Positions 12,212-34,200 of a stretch of 64,000 nucleotides of DNA are shown piece after piece (the stretch's first letter is position 1; each line of letters begins with the position of its first letter). The stretch lies in assembly GCA_030267565.1 (NCBI GenBank), contig BRXU01000031.1, positions 248,001 to 312,000 of the forward strand, in the 5' to 3' direction. The stretch is from Pleodorina starrii (lineage: Eukaryota; Chlorophyta; Chlorophyceae; Chlamydomonadales; Volvocaceae). The notes beneath the pieces are model-generated. The model did not search any database. It saw only the letters and a list, made by a program, of their open reading frames with translations, and was not told the origin of the DNA. The position numbers and the translations under genes were made by a program.

Positions 12212-14098
12212 CGGAGCGGGAAGTCCACGTGCTCTGCCGGAGTCAGTCATGCAAAGCTGACGTGAGCGCAGCGATGCAGGTCATAACGTATTTGCACGCA
12301 TGACGTCTGTATGCGATCGTGCGTGCTTGCCTGTGCTTATGTACGGCGACCAAGGTGAAATAATCAATTTTTTTCTTCAAGCTCTGCCACGTTGTTCTGC
12401 GTGCCGCGCCACCACCGAGCGCTTCCGAGGTTTGTAGCGCTGACAGGAAAGAGTGGAGGCCCCGGCGCTGCTCGTATTTGGGCATTGCGGGTTACCTTGC
12501 GGTCAACAGGGCGCACAATGTCGTGCGCATATTGTCGTGTTGCTTGCGTGATAGCGAAAGGATAGTGACGAGTGCTTCCAAAGCAAGTGGCTGCCCGCAC
12601 CCGCTTTGATGGCATGGCTTGAAGGGCTTAGACACCCGCTACTGGAAATAAACAGCTGCAGAGTGCCAAGTCGGAGCGTTGGAGGGCGTGCGCCTTCCCC
12701 CCGTCTTGTGTGCCTCTACACGAAGATATACTATGTGTGCTACCAATTTGCACACTTCGTGAAAAACACCTTCGAACCGAACCGTCGGTTGCTTGGAGCG
12801 GCTTTCGCCCTGTGCTTGCACGGGCATGCGCTGTCTGGGTTGCCGTTGCCGTAGTTGTTGATATACAATGTCCCGTGAGTTGCCGTAGTTGTAGTCGTAC
12901 AGGCTCTAATCCCAATTTCGATGGGTTTGCCTTGTGTGTGGGGCAAACGGGGGCTCCTGCGTGCAATTTTTTACGTGGAGAGTGCCTGAGGTTGGCGATT
13001 ATCATTCATTGCTACCTTTTACACGAGTGGTGCACACGAGTGGTGCATGACTCATCTCCCTAAAGGAGGGCAAGTTGTTGCGAGGGGCGGCGGCTTTCCC
13101 GAACTGACTGGTGGAAGTCTGGACGCTGTAAGTCATTTGGCACATTTTTCTTCCGGCCCATGTACTTTTTAGCTGAATTGGGTGATGGGCAGCAAACCGT
13201 GGCACGCTTCCATGCAAGCTCTGTAGCATCCGCCACCCCGATATGAAACTACTTGCTGCTTGCGCCCGGAACGGGGAAGTACCCGGCCAGCCACCTACCG
13301 TCTCCATTCGTCGATTCGTGAGGATGGGGCGGCCAACCAGTCAGCCACATGTGGAGCCCAACGGAGAAACGCGAACAGCCCGCGGAAATGCGCAGAGACT
13401 GAAAGCGCAACCTCACGGGCCGCTGGCCACAACGTTGGTGCAACAAGCTCAATTTACTGAACACACTCCTCTGGAGACCTGGGGAGGCCATAGGAGTACC
13501 GTTAACTAACTCGGGAGTAACTGGATCGTTTCACAGCGGAGTCAACAGACCACCCGTGCATAGCGCGGAGAAACACCCCTACACCTCCACAATTCGGCAT
13601 TCACGCTACCGTCGAGAACGTTGGGGCATACCGGTACGTTCCAGGCTCTGTCGCCGCCTGAAAGCGAAGGCACATGGGGGATTTGGGCGACTCGAGGCGC
13701 ACAAGCGACAGTCCCTTCGCTGCCAGGGCGGGCCCAGGACGTCCGATCTGCCTGGTGCGCCGTGTCCGCCCTGGGCCTCTAGCTCGCCGCGCCGCCCTGT
13801 CTGGTGTCGGACCCTTGTCGTTCGCGTCTTAAGTAGGGCGCCGGCCATTTGTGCCACGGCCGAGACTTCTGCGTGCGGTCGCGCCTCCGTGCGCTTCGAC
13901 CCGTCCGTGCCCTTGCCCGGCAGGCCCCACAGGCGGTACGTGGCCGGGAAGTGCCGTGCATGGGCATCGGCCTGCCCGCTTCGTTGTGTGAAAAGCGCGG
14001 CCTTTCTACAACAAATAGCATGCTGAGCACGTAAGACGCCCCCATGCTTCAAACTTTGTCGGATAAACGCGGAACCTTGGACGCACCGTCGCGAAGAT
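12212..14098. other. PFL-1 3' UTR and spacer between the two PFL genes
   Basis: About 1.9 kb without a supportable gene. The first part should be the PFL-1 3' UTR and the last part leads into the PFL-2 promoter. Open frames here lack homology to known families and lack exon-like bias. Confidence 0.5.
13127..13131 (+). terminator. possible TGTAA poly(A) signal for PFL-1
   Basis: First TGTAA downstream of the PFL-1 stop apart from the one overlapping the stop codon itself. It implies a 3' UTR of about 900 nt, long but within the normal range for these algae. Confidence 0.35.
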
Positions 14099-14183
14099 GT
14101 ACGGTACCTCATGTACACATGTGCAACGACGAGGATAAGTACAATACGTCGCGGAGCCCAGTCTAACAAACGAAAACTATAAG
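14099..14183 (+). promoter_or_regulatory. PFL-2 promoter: four GTAC cores and a TATA-like box
   Basis: GTAC occurs at 14099, 14104, 14113 and 14139, followed by TATAAG at 14178. The arrangement, a GTAC cluster a few tens of bp upstream of a TATA-like element, matches that of PFL-1, although the surrounding DNA is not obviously alignable. It fits CRR1-type hypoxia or copper control of both copies. The binding is inferred. Confidence 0.45.
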
Positions 14184-14511
14184 AAAAGGCACTCGTTCGA
14201 CGTTTAGCCTGCTACGAAAGCTTTTCTTCCCAGCTGCAAGCCAACCGATAGTCCCTTCGGAACTGTTCCGACCCAAGGGCCCTAGCCACGACCCACAAGC
14301 TGTCCCTTTGCGGACATCTAGAAGACAGACACCCTCAACGCTTCGCCCACTTAGCCGAACATCAATTTCCTCTCGCCGAGCTGAGCAGATTTTAGATCCG
14401 TCTTGAGAGCTGCGTCTTTGAAAGGGTCTCCCTACCTTGCAACGTCGTTGCGCTCTGTCAAGCAACCGCAGAGCTCCCTGCCACACTCTAGCAGCCCTTG
14501 CTACATCAGAA

Positions 14512-22633
<8,122 letters not shown>

Positions 22634-25226
22634 TGGAGCGGGAGGGGCAGGGGGTGGAGCGGGAGTGGAAGCTTCGGGAGATCGGGACGGGAGCATTTCA
22701 TGAGGAGCTGGGATGATCTCAAGGAGGAGGACGAGTAGTGAGAAGTAGAGGAGGACGCGCAGGAGGGAGAGGAAGAGGAGGCGGGATCGAGGCGGTGGCC
22801 CGTTAAAGTTTGCGTTGTCGCTGGCATTTGGGTTATTCAGGTGCTGGAAGTTGCTGGAAATTTCAAGAAGGCCTTGCCGACTGTCATGAGGGACCGGTGC
22901 GCTTGTACGTCGTACTATTTCGGAAAATAGTACGGCACGCATGCTCCAGCGCTGTTCCCTCGCACATAAGGTATAGTTCACATTTGAGGCAGAAATTGTT
23001 TGAGTCATAAAATGAAACTGTTACCAAAAGTTGCCGGAGTGAATAAAAAATTCAAAACGCGTTCACATTTGCATTTGCCTGAAGAAATAAATACCGGTGT
23101 CTGCGCCGCTCATTGCCGATCCGGCGCCACAATAACGACTAGTTCACAGAAGCCACTATATTGGTGATGCTGGGGAAGCTTGCGGCAGGTTATCTAGTGT
23201 ATGGGCTGCGACGGCTATTCAGCGTGGAGGCGGCAAGTAGCGCACGGTATTTTGGCTTCGTAGTGATTTTCAAGTCAGGTCTGGCCTGGGTCTAGTTGAA
23301 GTTTACCACCCGCAGGCGCAGACCCTGCAGCCGCCCAGCAACACTGTTGACATCAGGAGGTCAATGCACAGCGGTGCCAAGAAATGATTGGGATTGAGGC
23401 GCTTGGGAGCCGCAATGCGGCGGCAATGGAAGCGCAGCGAAGCCAAGTTGTCGAGCGGCCCTCCAGAGCGCCCCTCTCCCCCGTTTTGTAGCCAGACGAG
23501 AGCGGGACCCAACAACGAGAACAACGGCAAACACCCTAAACCCTAAGCAATCCGAGTCCCCCGCCCCCCTCTCTCCCGCCAACTTCGCCGTCAGACAGGC
23601 GCGTTGGGGCGTTGTAGAACCATTGACAGAGACGGGAGCTTGAGCTGTCTTGTTGTGTGGCGTGGAGTATGGATTAGTACGGATAGTACGGACAGTACGG
23701 GATTTGGGTCAGCAGAGAAGCGAGTGAGCGGGACGGGGCCGTGAACGTCTGGAGGGGAAGACGGCCTCTTGCTGGTAACTGACTAACGGCCGGGTCGGGC
23801 CGGGCCGGGTGTGAGTGCAAAGAGAGAGAATCAGGCAATCAGCCCAGGAATGTGAAGGGTGAGTCGGGGAGCGTTACGGGCAGGGCAACGCCAGTGATTC
23901 ACCACTGCGAGATTCAAAAGTACGGCAAGCATTGATGGTCTATACGGCTCCAATACAGCATTACGCATCCACAGTTGGTGGGTATTGCCTATTACGGATT
24001 GGTCTCCGGTGGTGGGGGAGCAGCGAGTGCTGCGAAGGCAAGGAGGAAAGACGCGCGCAGGGCCTTGACGAGGCGGGGCTGAGGCGGGGCTGGGTTGAGC
24101 CGTGCGCCGCTGTCTTGAGCCGCTGCCAGCCAACACAATCGGTAACGAGCGACATGAAGGTGAACGCGCTGTCGGTTACGGATCTTCGACATGTGGGTTT
24201 GGGGCAGCGCAATCGGGCTTGGTGACAGCCGCTAGGAGCCACTTGACGTCCTCGTTCGCCGCACATCGATGCGATGTGTCCGCCTTAAGGTCCGCCAGAG
24301 GTGTGCTCGACGTGGGGATTCGGCGTTTCCTCCACCTTTTGAGGCTTGTTGACTGTACGACTGTAACTGTGCTGCCGCGGGAATCTCGCGCCGGGAGGCG
24401 ACCTCAGGCCGAGATGCTGCTGCCGCCGGCCGCCTTTGCTGTCATTCCGCGACTGCCTGCCAGATCATCTGGACGGAGGAGGCCGGTCGTTGCTCGCGCT
24501 GTGCTGCGCACGTGCTTCGTCGTGACACGGCCGTGCGCTTGGGTACATCCAACAGCGAAGACGCATAAGCGAATTTCGAACTGCTGCGTGCAAAGCTTGC
24601 CTCCTTGCACGCACCGTCATGGGCTGTCCAGTGACTTGAAGGCAGCAACTGTGACAGTTACGGGCACTTACCGTTGGCACCCGTTGACGCCCAGGACTTA
24701 ACCCGTTAACCGGCAACGAGCGCACATACAAACGTGTGTCGCTATGTTCACCGCTGTAATTACATGGCGAAGGTGGCGTGAATGGTTCCAGCCACTTGCG
24801 CGTTTTTGTGCCGCACATTACCGGTATGCTAGCCCGCGCCGCGAGCCCTGGCCGCACGCGTAACGAACGTTCGGACGCAACTTCTTAAATAGAATACGAA
24901 GACAGCTCGCTAAGTTGTAGAATGGATTGAGACGGTATCAGTGAAATTGCAGGAGTACTCAAATGGATGATACACTTCTATGCTTGCAATCTATCCTGTA
25001 CTGCCTCTCTACGGCCATCGCCCGGCGGAGCCCCTCGCCGACTTATATGCGCAAGCACTTTTTGTGGGAAAGCATGTACTATATTCTACCGCCTGACAAC
25101 GCTGCGTTGACGGTAAACTTGCCTCCGCTCAGACACGGCTTTGGACAATAACTGTTCGTAATACGTAAATGTTGCGACATCTTGAAATTTTACGCCATTG
25201 AACTGGCTGTTGGAATTTAGCTTACC
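22634..25226. other. PFL-2 3' UTR and spacer before SMP-A
   Basis: No supportable gene in 2.6 kb apart from the dispersed repeat at 22875. A CCCTAAACCCTAA stretch lies at 23534-23546. The segment just before 25227 is AT-rich and probably contains the SMP-A promoter. Confidence 0.45.
22875..22985. repeat. dispersed hairpin repeat downstream of PFL-2
   Basis: This resembles 18626-18732 over about 100 bp, sharing GAGGGACCGGTGCGCTTGTA, the GTACTATTT hairpin (arms 22911-22920 and 22925-22934) and CTCCAGCGCTGTTCCC. It is probably a short non-autonomous element or the end of one. Confidence 0.65.
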
Positions 25227-28200
25227 ATGTCAGCTTATGGCGTTGGATTGTCGCAGGATGTGACGAAAGTCCTCGAGAGTCCGCCTGCCGTAAACGTAGT
25301 CTTGGAGCCCATTGCGCCAACAGCTGTCGCTGCACAAGGAGCACCCACATCGAATGTTGGGGCTCCTCTGGCGGGTGCTCCTCGGCGCGAACGGGAAAGC
25401 TCGCTGCGTCCGGCGCCGGACTTGGCCCCACGGCCGGAACAGCCAAAAATGGAGGAGCCGGTGCCCAACGAAAAGGCAGACGAAATTGTGGGCGCATTTC
25501 CAGAGCCGGACATCGTGAGGGAAATTGCAGAAGCGGCACCTGCTGCGACAACACCTCCCGTTGTTGCGGATGATTTTGCGACACAGTCTGCTGCCGAGCC
25601 GGAGCATGATGCTGATTCATTTTCTGATGTTTCGGAGAGGCCAGCGGAGGATGCCGAGGGGCCTCTGCGGTCTTCGGCAGTCGGCCCGGCGGTAACAGCC
25701 ACTGCAAGGACGTCACGGCCTGCAGCTTCAGCCACCGCCACAGAGCCCAAAATCCATCCACCAAGCTTAGACGCTTCCGAGATGCCAGCTGAAGCGGCGG
25801 AAGAGCCGGGCAGGCCTTCGCCGGGCAGGCCTTCGCCGGTCGCGGCGCCATCCCTAACGGCCATCCCTAACGCGCCGTCCATGTCCAGGCCCGCTGCTCA
25901 AACACCAGCTGCTCAGCAAGAAATTCTTGAGCAGCCGGACCAGGAGCCGCAGCCACAGCCCCAGCCTCAGCCTGCACCAGCATCGACAGTTAAAACCTCA
26001 GCTGGCATTGCCGACTCGCCCGCCTTGCCATCTCCCTCTCCTCCTCCGGCTCCTCCAGCTCCTCCTCCGGCGGAAAGCATCAGTCTCAAGGAGTTTCACA
26101 AAGTCGCTGCGGAGGCCGCAATCCAGGCGGGTCATGCCTACGTGGAGGCGGGCAAGCAGGCGCAGGTGACGCTCAAGGACCTCCTCAGCCTGCGCGAAAA
26201 GGAGGGCCCGCCCGTCACGTTGACCGTTGACCAGGTCGCAACAGCCGCCTTCCTGCTGCTGCTCGGCGTCCAGCTGCTGCTGCTGCCGCTCTTCATGCCG
26301 TCCACATTCCGGCTGCTGTACAGCGTCTTCTGGGGGCTGTTCGTGGGCCTGGCCCTCAGCTTCCTGTTCTACTACAACCGGAAGCGGAAGGAGGAGGCAA
26401 ACGAGCTGGTGAGCGGACTCTGGAGGGCGAGAGGAAAAGGGGTATCGCGGCGGCGGAGGTTCAGGGAGGGAGGGGGCCAAGGGAGGAAAGGGACTGCAGG
26501 GGTTTCTGGGGGTTTTGTGGTGGGGGCCAAAGACGCCGAGCGCAGGGCGGCGCAGGGTCCCGAGATGAGTTCAGTGCCGGGACAATCGGGTGCCAGCAGT
26601 GGTTTGCGACCTGTGTGGGGCCTGTGTGCGGGCACTATCTTTCGGGGTAAAGGTGAAGGTGGGCAGGGTTGGTGGACACGGTCGGCTAGGCGGTTCCGGA
26701 GCCCCGCGCTTCGTCGGCTTCGTCCGCTTGGTCCGGGTCGAGGCACCAGGGTCGAGGGAGGGCGCTGTGACCCAACCCCACACCCGCCAAGTGGTCACAG
26801 ACACGCACTGGCAGCCACATCCTGCGCCCTCCCTGGCGCCCTCCAAGCCACCCTCCACTTGGTGCATGCCTCGCCCCTTCCCCCCCCCTCCTCATTTACC
26901 CCTCCCCTTCATGTCCTGCCGGTCCCTAGGACCCTCTCCCCACGTCTCCATCCCGTCGCTGCGGTACGTGTCTTCTTTCTTACCCCCGCTCGCCCCCCTC
27001 TTCCCCCCTCCCTCCCCCGCCCCCTTCCCCCCCATCAGCTGGCCACCAACCTGGGTCTCAAGGGGGTGCAAATGGTGGCTGCGGGCATTCCGGCGGTGTT
27101 CACGGTGTCGGAAGAGGAGAAGATGGAGGTGAGGCGGGGAGCAGGAGAAACAAGCGGAAGAGAGGGAGCGGGCAGCAGCAGCAGTATCAGGAACAGCAGC
27201 AGCAGTCGGGCGGGCGGGTGGGCGGGCATGGGCAGCAGCATGGGCTGTTGCCCCCCCAGCAGCAGCAGCAGCAGCAGCAGCGTTGGGAGGCGGAGGGGGC
27301 CAGAGGCGGACCACCCCGCCGGTGCACCCTCCTCCTTGCCTCTTCAAGGCCACCCCTCCCTCACCCTCGCCCCCTCCCTCCCTCGCCCGTCCGCCCGCCC
27401 GCCCGCCCGCCTGCCCTGACTGCTTTTCTTTGCTCCCCTCGCCCGCCCTTGTTCCCCCCCCTCCCCGCCCGTTCACTCTTCAAACCCCCCCTTATCCCCG
27501 CCTGGTCGCGCTGCTCAGTGGCTGAACTCTCTGGTGAAGGAGATGTGGCCTTTCGTGGATAAGGGCGTGTGCCAGATGATCAAGGTGCGGAGGCAGGCGG
27601 GGGGGTGGGACGGGGTGGGACGGGGCAGGGCGTGCGACCCATTAGGCCCACCAGGCTCCTCAGGAGGGGGAGGTGCTTGGGTGGGGGTTCGGTTGTTGTC
27701 AGTGACTAGTTGTTGGTTGTTGGTTGTTGGTTGCTGGAGGATGCGTGTGAAGGCCAGGAGTGGGGTTCGCTGGGTCGGTTGATGGTACCCTCCTCCCCTC
27801 CTCCTCCACCTTCCCTCCCCTCCTCCCCCTCCTCCCCCCTCCACCAGGACATCACCGCCCAGATGATGCCCGGTATCCTGGCGGGTCTGCCGGGCTTCCT
27901 GGAGGGCAAGGTCAAGAGCGTGGGCTTCAAGCACCTCACATTTGGGGCGATGCCCATGCGCGTGGAGAGTGAGTGGGAGGAGGGGGGGAGGAGGAGGGAG
28001 GGGTTATACTTTCTTGTCCTCATTCGTTACAATTAATAACGCTAGATAGAGCCCCAGCGGCGATGCCACCGGAGCCGAGACTCGAACACCGCTAACAACG
28101 ACGCTATATCCTGACAATGCAACCGACTCCAACGTTGCCACCCAGACCAACCAACCCTTCGCCGCCCCGCTGATCGGCTTGGCGATAAACCCGGTCTCCC

Positions 28201-31200
28201 CGCTGATCGGCTCGACCTCGATTCGTCTCCCAAAAACCCCAAAAACCCCATTTTCAAGTTGGACCAGTGGCCGGCCGTGACCTAGGCTCTCAACCACCGG
28301 GCGGTTCAGACCCGGTGGAGAAGCGACGCGCCGCGCGCGCCAACACAGGGTGGGAGAGGGCGGGAACAAAAGGATGAACCTAGAGTCACAACACGGCGAA
28401 TAGCCGGTCAAAAGAACATCCTCAGCATAACTCAGATGTCAACAGTACGACAAGAGATACTCAACTACTTCGTCCAAGAACCCGCCTTCTCGTACCGAGA
28501 AGCCTACGCATATATAGGCTCCCTTGCGCCCCACTCCTGCTGCTGCTACTCCTGCTACTCCTGCTGCTGCTACTCCTGCTGCTACTCCTGCTGCCGCTGG
28601 TGCCGCTACTGCTGCTCAGGTATCAAGGTGGACAAGGACGGCAACGACGGACTGGTGATGGAGCTGTCTGTCAAGTGGTGCGGCGACCCCAACATCACAC
28701 TGGCCATTGAGATACCGGGAGGGTGAGGGGGCTGGGGAGGGAGGGGCTGGGAGGGTGAGGGGGGGGCTGGGAGGGTGAGGGGGAGGGGGAGGGTGAGGGG
28801 AGGGCTGGGAGGGTGAGGGTGAGGGGGAGGGTGAGGGGGGGGCTGGGAGGGTGAGGGGGCTGGGAGGGTGAGGTAGCTGGGAGGGCGGGGAAGGGGAGGG
28901 GAAAGGCAGGGACTGGGACTGGGAGGCGGGGGGTGGCACGGGGAGGGCGACAGGGAAGGGAGTGACAGGGGCTGTGGGAGTGCGTAAGCGGGGGAGGGCC
29001 AGTTTTCCCTGGCACGCGATCGGAACCGAACCCCGTAACGTGCGAGAGACTGCCGAACCGTGGGAGGGGACCAGCCACAGTCCCCACAAACGGCTATGGC
29101 CGGTGCCCCCAACAGCGTTTGATGGTGTTGTGTTTCTGCGGCACCGGCCCCGGTCCCGCCCTCATCCCTCTAATCCCTCAGTCTGATCCGCCCCTCCCGT
29201 TCTCGGGCTCCGGCCTATCCGTGGGGCCACCCCCCTTGCCCCCCCCGTCCGCCCCTCTCAGTCAGAAGCTGTGTCCCCGCGTGCTGGACATCTCCTTCGC
29301 GGCCAAGGTGCGAGTGGTGCTGAGGCCGCTGGTGCCGCGACTGCCGGGATTCGGTGAGTGGCGGCCTGGGGGTGGTGCGTGGTGGGGGTGGGGGTGGTGG
29401 GTGGTGGGTTGAGGGGTTGTGGGGTTGTGGGTGGAAGATCTGGAGGGGATTTGGGTTTCGTGGCCGCCCGGCTCCCCCTCTGTTTCCCCCTCTTGATCCT
29501 CCCCCACCGCCACCCCACCCACCCACCCTCCCACCCACCCAGCACTTTTACACGAATCACAACTCATGGCTGTCTGCTGCACCAGCACCGCATTTTACTC
29601 ACCGCAACCCACCAACCCTACCTCCCCACCCACCCGCCCACCCTACCTACCTACCCACCCACCCACCCACCCACTCTACCCTCCCTGCCACCCACCCTCC
29701 CTGCCACCCGCCCCTCAGTCGCCGCCATGGCCACTGTCCCCAAGCCTCCCCTCATCAAGTACCGGCTGGACTTCGGTCGGGCGCTGGGCGGCTCCGTGGC
29801 CCCCCTGGCGGTGACCCCCGTGGTCAACTACTTTCTGAGGGGGGTGCTGGACCGCATGCTGCTGTGGCCCAACCGCATCGTGGTGCCCATACTGCAGGTG
29901 AGTGGGGAGGGGATGGGGAGGGGGATTGGGGAAGGAGGAGGGGGGCGGGGAGAGAGCGGGAAGGCCGCAGGGGCGTGTGTGTGTATTTGTGTTTCGGGTG
30001 GGAAGGTGCGCGGGTGTGTGTGAGTGTGTGTGCGTGCCTGGTTGATCGATGGATTGTTCGGCTCATCATTCTTTGCAGTATTGATATAGACGGATCGATT
30101 GATTCTTCGGCTGATCGATCAACCGAATCAATCGATCGGTCTAAACGATTTACCTTGTTCGCTGTGGGGGACTGCGCAGGAGACGGCCCAAGACGCTGCG
30201 GAGGTTCAGAAGCTGATGCGGCGGGTGCGTGGCATGGTCCGCGTGTGTGTGCTGCGCGGCAAGCAGCTCAAGGGGCTGGGCATCACGGAGACGGCGGTGC
30301 TGGAACTGACCACCGACACAGAACACTACGAGGTACGGACATGTACGGATTTGTACGGATATCTACGGCATCATACGGCAAATATGCGGCGATACGGCAA
30401 TATACGGCATGTGCGGCTGTGTGTTGGCACCGTCTTCTGGTGGTGGTGTGGGCGAACGTATATATGATGCTGCAACCAACACCAACATCGCAGTGCGCTC
30501 ATGACACAAAATCCCCCCACCCCCACCCCGCGTATGCGTGGATAACCCCCACTCCCCCACCCCTCCGCCCTCCTCCGGAAGACCGCATATTCCACCATGT
30601 TCGTACTGCATTCTGTGCACGTTCCTTCCCTCACCCGGCCTGCGCCCCCGTGGAGAACCCGAAACCAACCCTATACCCCTCCTAACCCCCCTCCTCACCC
30701 CTCCTCAACCCCTCACTCCTTACATCCCCTCCCCGTCAGTCCACCCCTCCCCGCGCCGCCGTGAGTCCCGAGGAGCTCAAGGCTGTGGGTGGCCGGGTGG
30801 AGCTGCTGACCAACCCCGAGCTCATCACATGGAACCACACGGTGCATCTGCTGGTGCAGGTGAGGGGGTGGCGGGGGTGGGGTGAGGGGGGGGGGGCGGG
30901 TGGCGGTGGCAGTGTGGCAGTGACGGTGGCAGTGACGGTGACCTGCGTTGGAGGGGTGCGCGAGTGTGCGAGTCCCAACCCCCAAGATGGGGGGAGTTCG
31001 GGTAGTGGAGGGCGGGGAGTGGGGGAGGGGCGGGGGCCGGGGGGAAAGGGGTGTTGAGAGGGCTTCCTCTCACACTCTACCCCATATTCCCTCATTCCCC
31101 CATTCCCTTCCACCATTGCGCTGCGGTTGCGCGTTATTCCGGGGCGGACCGCCCCCAACCCCCATTTGAAGACGGCTTTGATTACCCCGCCGCCGTCGCC

Positions 31201-34200
31201 CCAACCTCTCCCATTGTTCTTCCCTCTCCCTCCCCCCTCAACCCCCTCCCTCACCCCTCACCCCTCTCCCTCCCTCCCCCTCCGGCCTCTTCAGGAGCCC
31301 GAGAGTCAGACACTGCGTGTGGAGGCCTTCGACATGAACACCAGCAAGGAGGACAAGAAGGTGTCGGCAAGCAGCCGCAGAGCAGTGGGAAGAGCGCTGG
31401 TCAAGCTGGGCAGGGTGTGCAAGGCGGCGGCGGCAGCGGCGGCGGCGGAGGGGGCGACCGAGCCGCTGCCCGTGCGGGTGCAGCTGGGGGAGGGAGACTG
31501 GGGCAGCGCGGGCGGGCCGGTGAGTGGGGGGAGGGGGGTGGAGGGGAAGGGTCTCGGGGAGGGAGGGTTGGGGCGGGGCGGGGTGGGCGCTGGGGGTTGG
31601 GTGGCGGATGCGCATGACCATGTACCGGTGCGCAGGAGACGGCGGTGAGGTGGGATTGGATTGGATTGGATTGGGCTGGATTGGGTTGGCTGGGATTGGA
31701 TTGGCTGGGATTGGATTGGCTGGGATTGGCGGGGAGGAGGAGGGGGTTCAGGATGGGATGGCGGCTTGGATCTACGGCGAGAGGGATTGCGGGAGGCTGC
31801 GGGTGTATGCGAGTGGGGGCTTCCGGGTTGGGGGCGGGGGCGGGGGCGGGGGCGGGCGCCGAGACCATGAAACCCCATTATGGTGTCCTGATGGCTGCCG
31901 TACCGTACTCCCAGTCCGGGTCGTAAAACCCGTCGTTATGTCATCGCGACCTTGCTTGACGCGGCGCTGTCCGTGCCGGACCCTCCGTCGACCTTGTTCG
32001 ACCGCAGGGCAAGGGCGCGGGTACGATCATGCTACAGATGTCGTACTTTCCCTGCGAGGAGTTTACGCGGGAACAAGTGCTCAGCACGGACAAGGTGGGT
32101 GGGTGGGTTAGCAGAAGGGAACCAACCTCTCCCTCTCCCTATCTCCCTGTGCGCGTGCTTGCTTTGCCGGCCAGTGCTTTGCCGCCCAACCCTTCGCGAC
32201 GCCCCCTTCTTTTCCCCCCCCTGCCTTCCCACCTAATCCCTGCTTCTCTGACCCTCCGCCCACTGAACACCCACTCACTCACCCGCGCTAACCATTCGAA
32301 ATATTTGTTTTCATCCCCATCAGGTTGCCGCCCTCCCTTCCCCTCCGCATCAGTTCGTCTTTTCTCTTCCCCCTAACCGTCCCTCTTTACCAACCCCCTT
32401 CCCCGCCCTTCCCCGCCCCCGCCCGCCTTCCCAACCGGTCGCCCTCCCCGCCCCCCCCCCCAGGGCATCATCGTTGTTCGGCTGCTGGCCATCGCGGGCC
32501 TGACCCCCTCTGCCGCCGGCAGTGTCACCGCCTACGCGTCCTTCGCCACCACCGCCTCCAAGCGGGACGGAAAGGCCTCCTGGAAGACCGCCAAGAAGTA
32601 CTGGACGCTGGCGGGGCACGTGAGTACCGGTAGTGGAGAGGGAGGGAGGTAGGGGCTGGGAGGGGACGAGGTGGGGCTGGGAGATAGCCCGGGAAGGGGT
32701 CCTGGTCAGGAGGCGAGGCGTGTTCTCCCCTTTCCTCCGAACGGGTCGGAAGGGCACGAACCTGAGATGTGATTCCACCCCCACCGCCACCTCCCTCTCA
32801 CCCTCACCCTCACCCCCACCCCCACCCGCCGCCCTCCCCCTCCCCTTCTCCCCCAGGTGTCCCAGCTCAAGGCCCGCCTGGCCAAGCTGGATGCCGCCCG
32901 GCAGCGGGACGTGCGCGAGGGCAACGTTGGTGAGGCGGAGGCCAAGGCGGCTGAGATGCGCGCACTGCAGGCGGAGATCGACGGCGCGGCGGACAAGAGC
33001 CGGGTCACCGACAGGAGGGTCACATTGGACTACTCGGTGAGGGCGGGGGCAGGGGCAGGGGCAGGGGCAGGGGCAGGGGCAGGGGCAGGGGCAGGGGCAG
33101 GGGCAGGGGCAGGGGCAGGGGCAGGGGCAGGGGCAGGGGCAGGGGCAGGGGCAGGGGCAGGGGCGGGGTCTCACCTCCCTTGTCCCTTCCCACTGCGTTG
33201 CACTCAGCTCCCTTCCCACTGCATTGCAGTCAAATCCAACAATTCCCATCAGCTCCCCTATCCGGACCATCCTATCTTACCCCTCACCTCACCTCACCTC
33301 ACCCGGGTTGCGGTGCGGTGCGGATGCGCATGCGCAGATGGAGACCCAGTCGGGGCAGTCTTTCTACCGGGTCACTGAGAAGATCGAGCGCAAGGGCAAG
33401 AAGGCGGCTGCAGGGGGGGCGGGGCCGGGGGCCGAGGGCGGGCAGCAGCCGCAGCAGCAGCAGGCGGTGGACAGCGAGACGGATGGCGGCGGCGGCGCCG
33501 ACGGCACCGATGACGGCGAGGGCGCGGAGGGCGACCGGGGTCTCGGCGGCGGCGGCTTGGTTGACAACTGTGTGTTGATCAAGGTGGTTCAGGAGGGCCG
33601 AGTGAAGCGCGCTGCGGAGACGCTGGGGGTGGCGGAGGTGCCGGTGTCGCGCATCAGAAACGGACACTGCCTCAACCCGGTGTCGGGTGAGGAGGGGGGG
33701 GATAGGGGGGGCTTGGGGGGCTGCGGGCTGAGGGGGGTGGGGGGTTGGGAGGAGGGAGGGGAGGAGAGGGAGGAGAGGGAGGGCTCCAGGGCTGGCTGGG
33801 ACCTAGGAGTGGGGTCAAGGGGCCGCTGGGAGTGGGGACGGGCTTCGGGCGTTGACATCGCCAATGGCACACTGGCCTCCTTCCCCCGCCCCCCCAGTCA
33901 GGGGTTATCGTATTACAGTGCCAGTGACACTATGGCAGTGACAGTGACAGTCAGGTACAGTGCTGCACTGCACTGCGCTGCGCTGCGCTGCCCTCACTGC
34001 CTGTCTGCCTGTCTATTTCGTGCCTTGTGGGCTGTCCCCTCGCCTCCCCCCCCCCTTCGGTTGGTAATGCTCCGCTGCATCCGCTCCACCGCCCAGGCCG
34101 CATCCGCTCCATCGCGATACGGGTTACCATTCCTAGGCTTCTCACCCTCGCCCTCCTGCCTCCCTTCGGTCCCCACACCCGCCCTCCGGCTCACATACAC

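Noticed and set aside
32896..33270. Minus-strand Pro-Cys repeat protein
   Set aside because: It is the complement of the GGGGCA intron array and of SMP-A exon 13.
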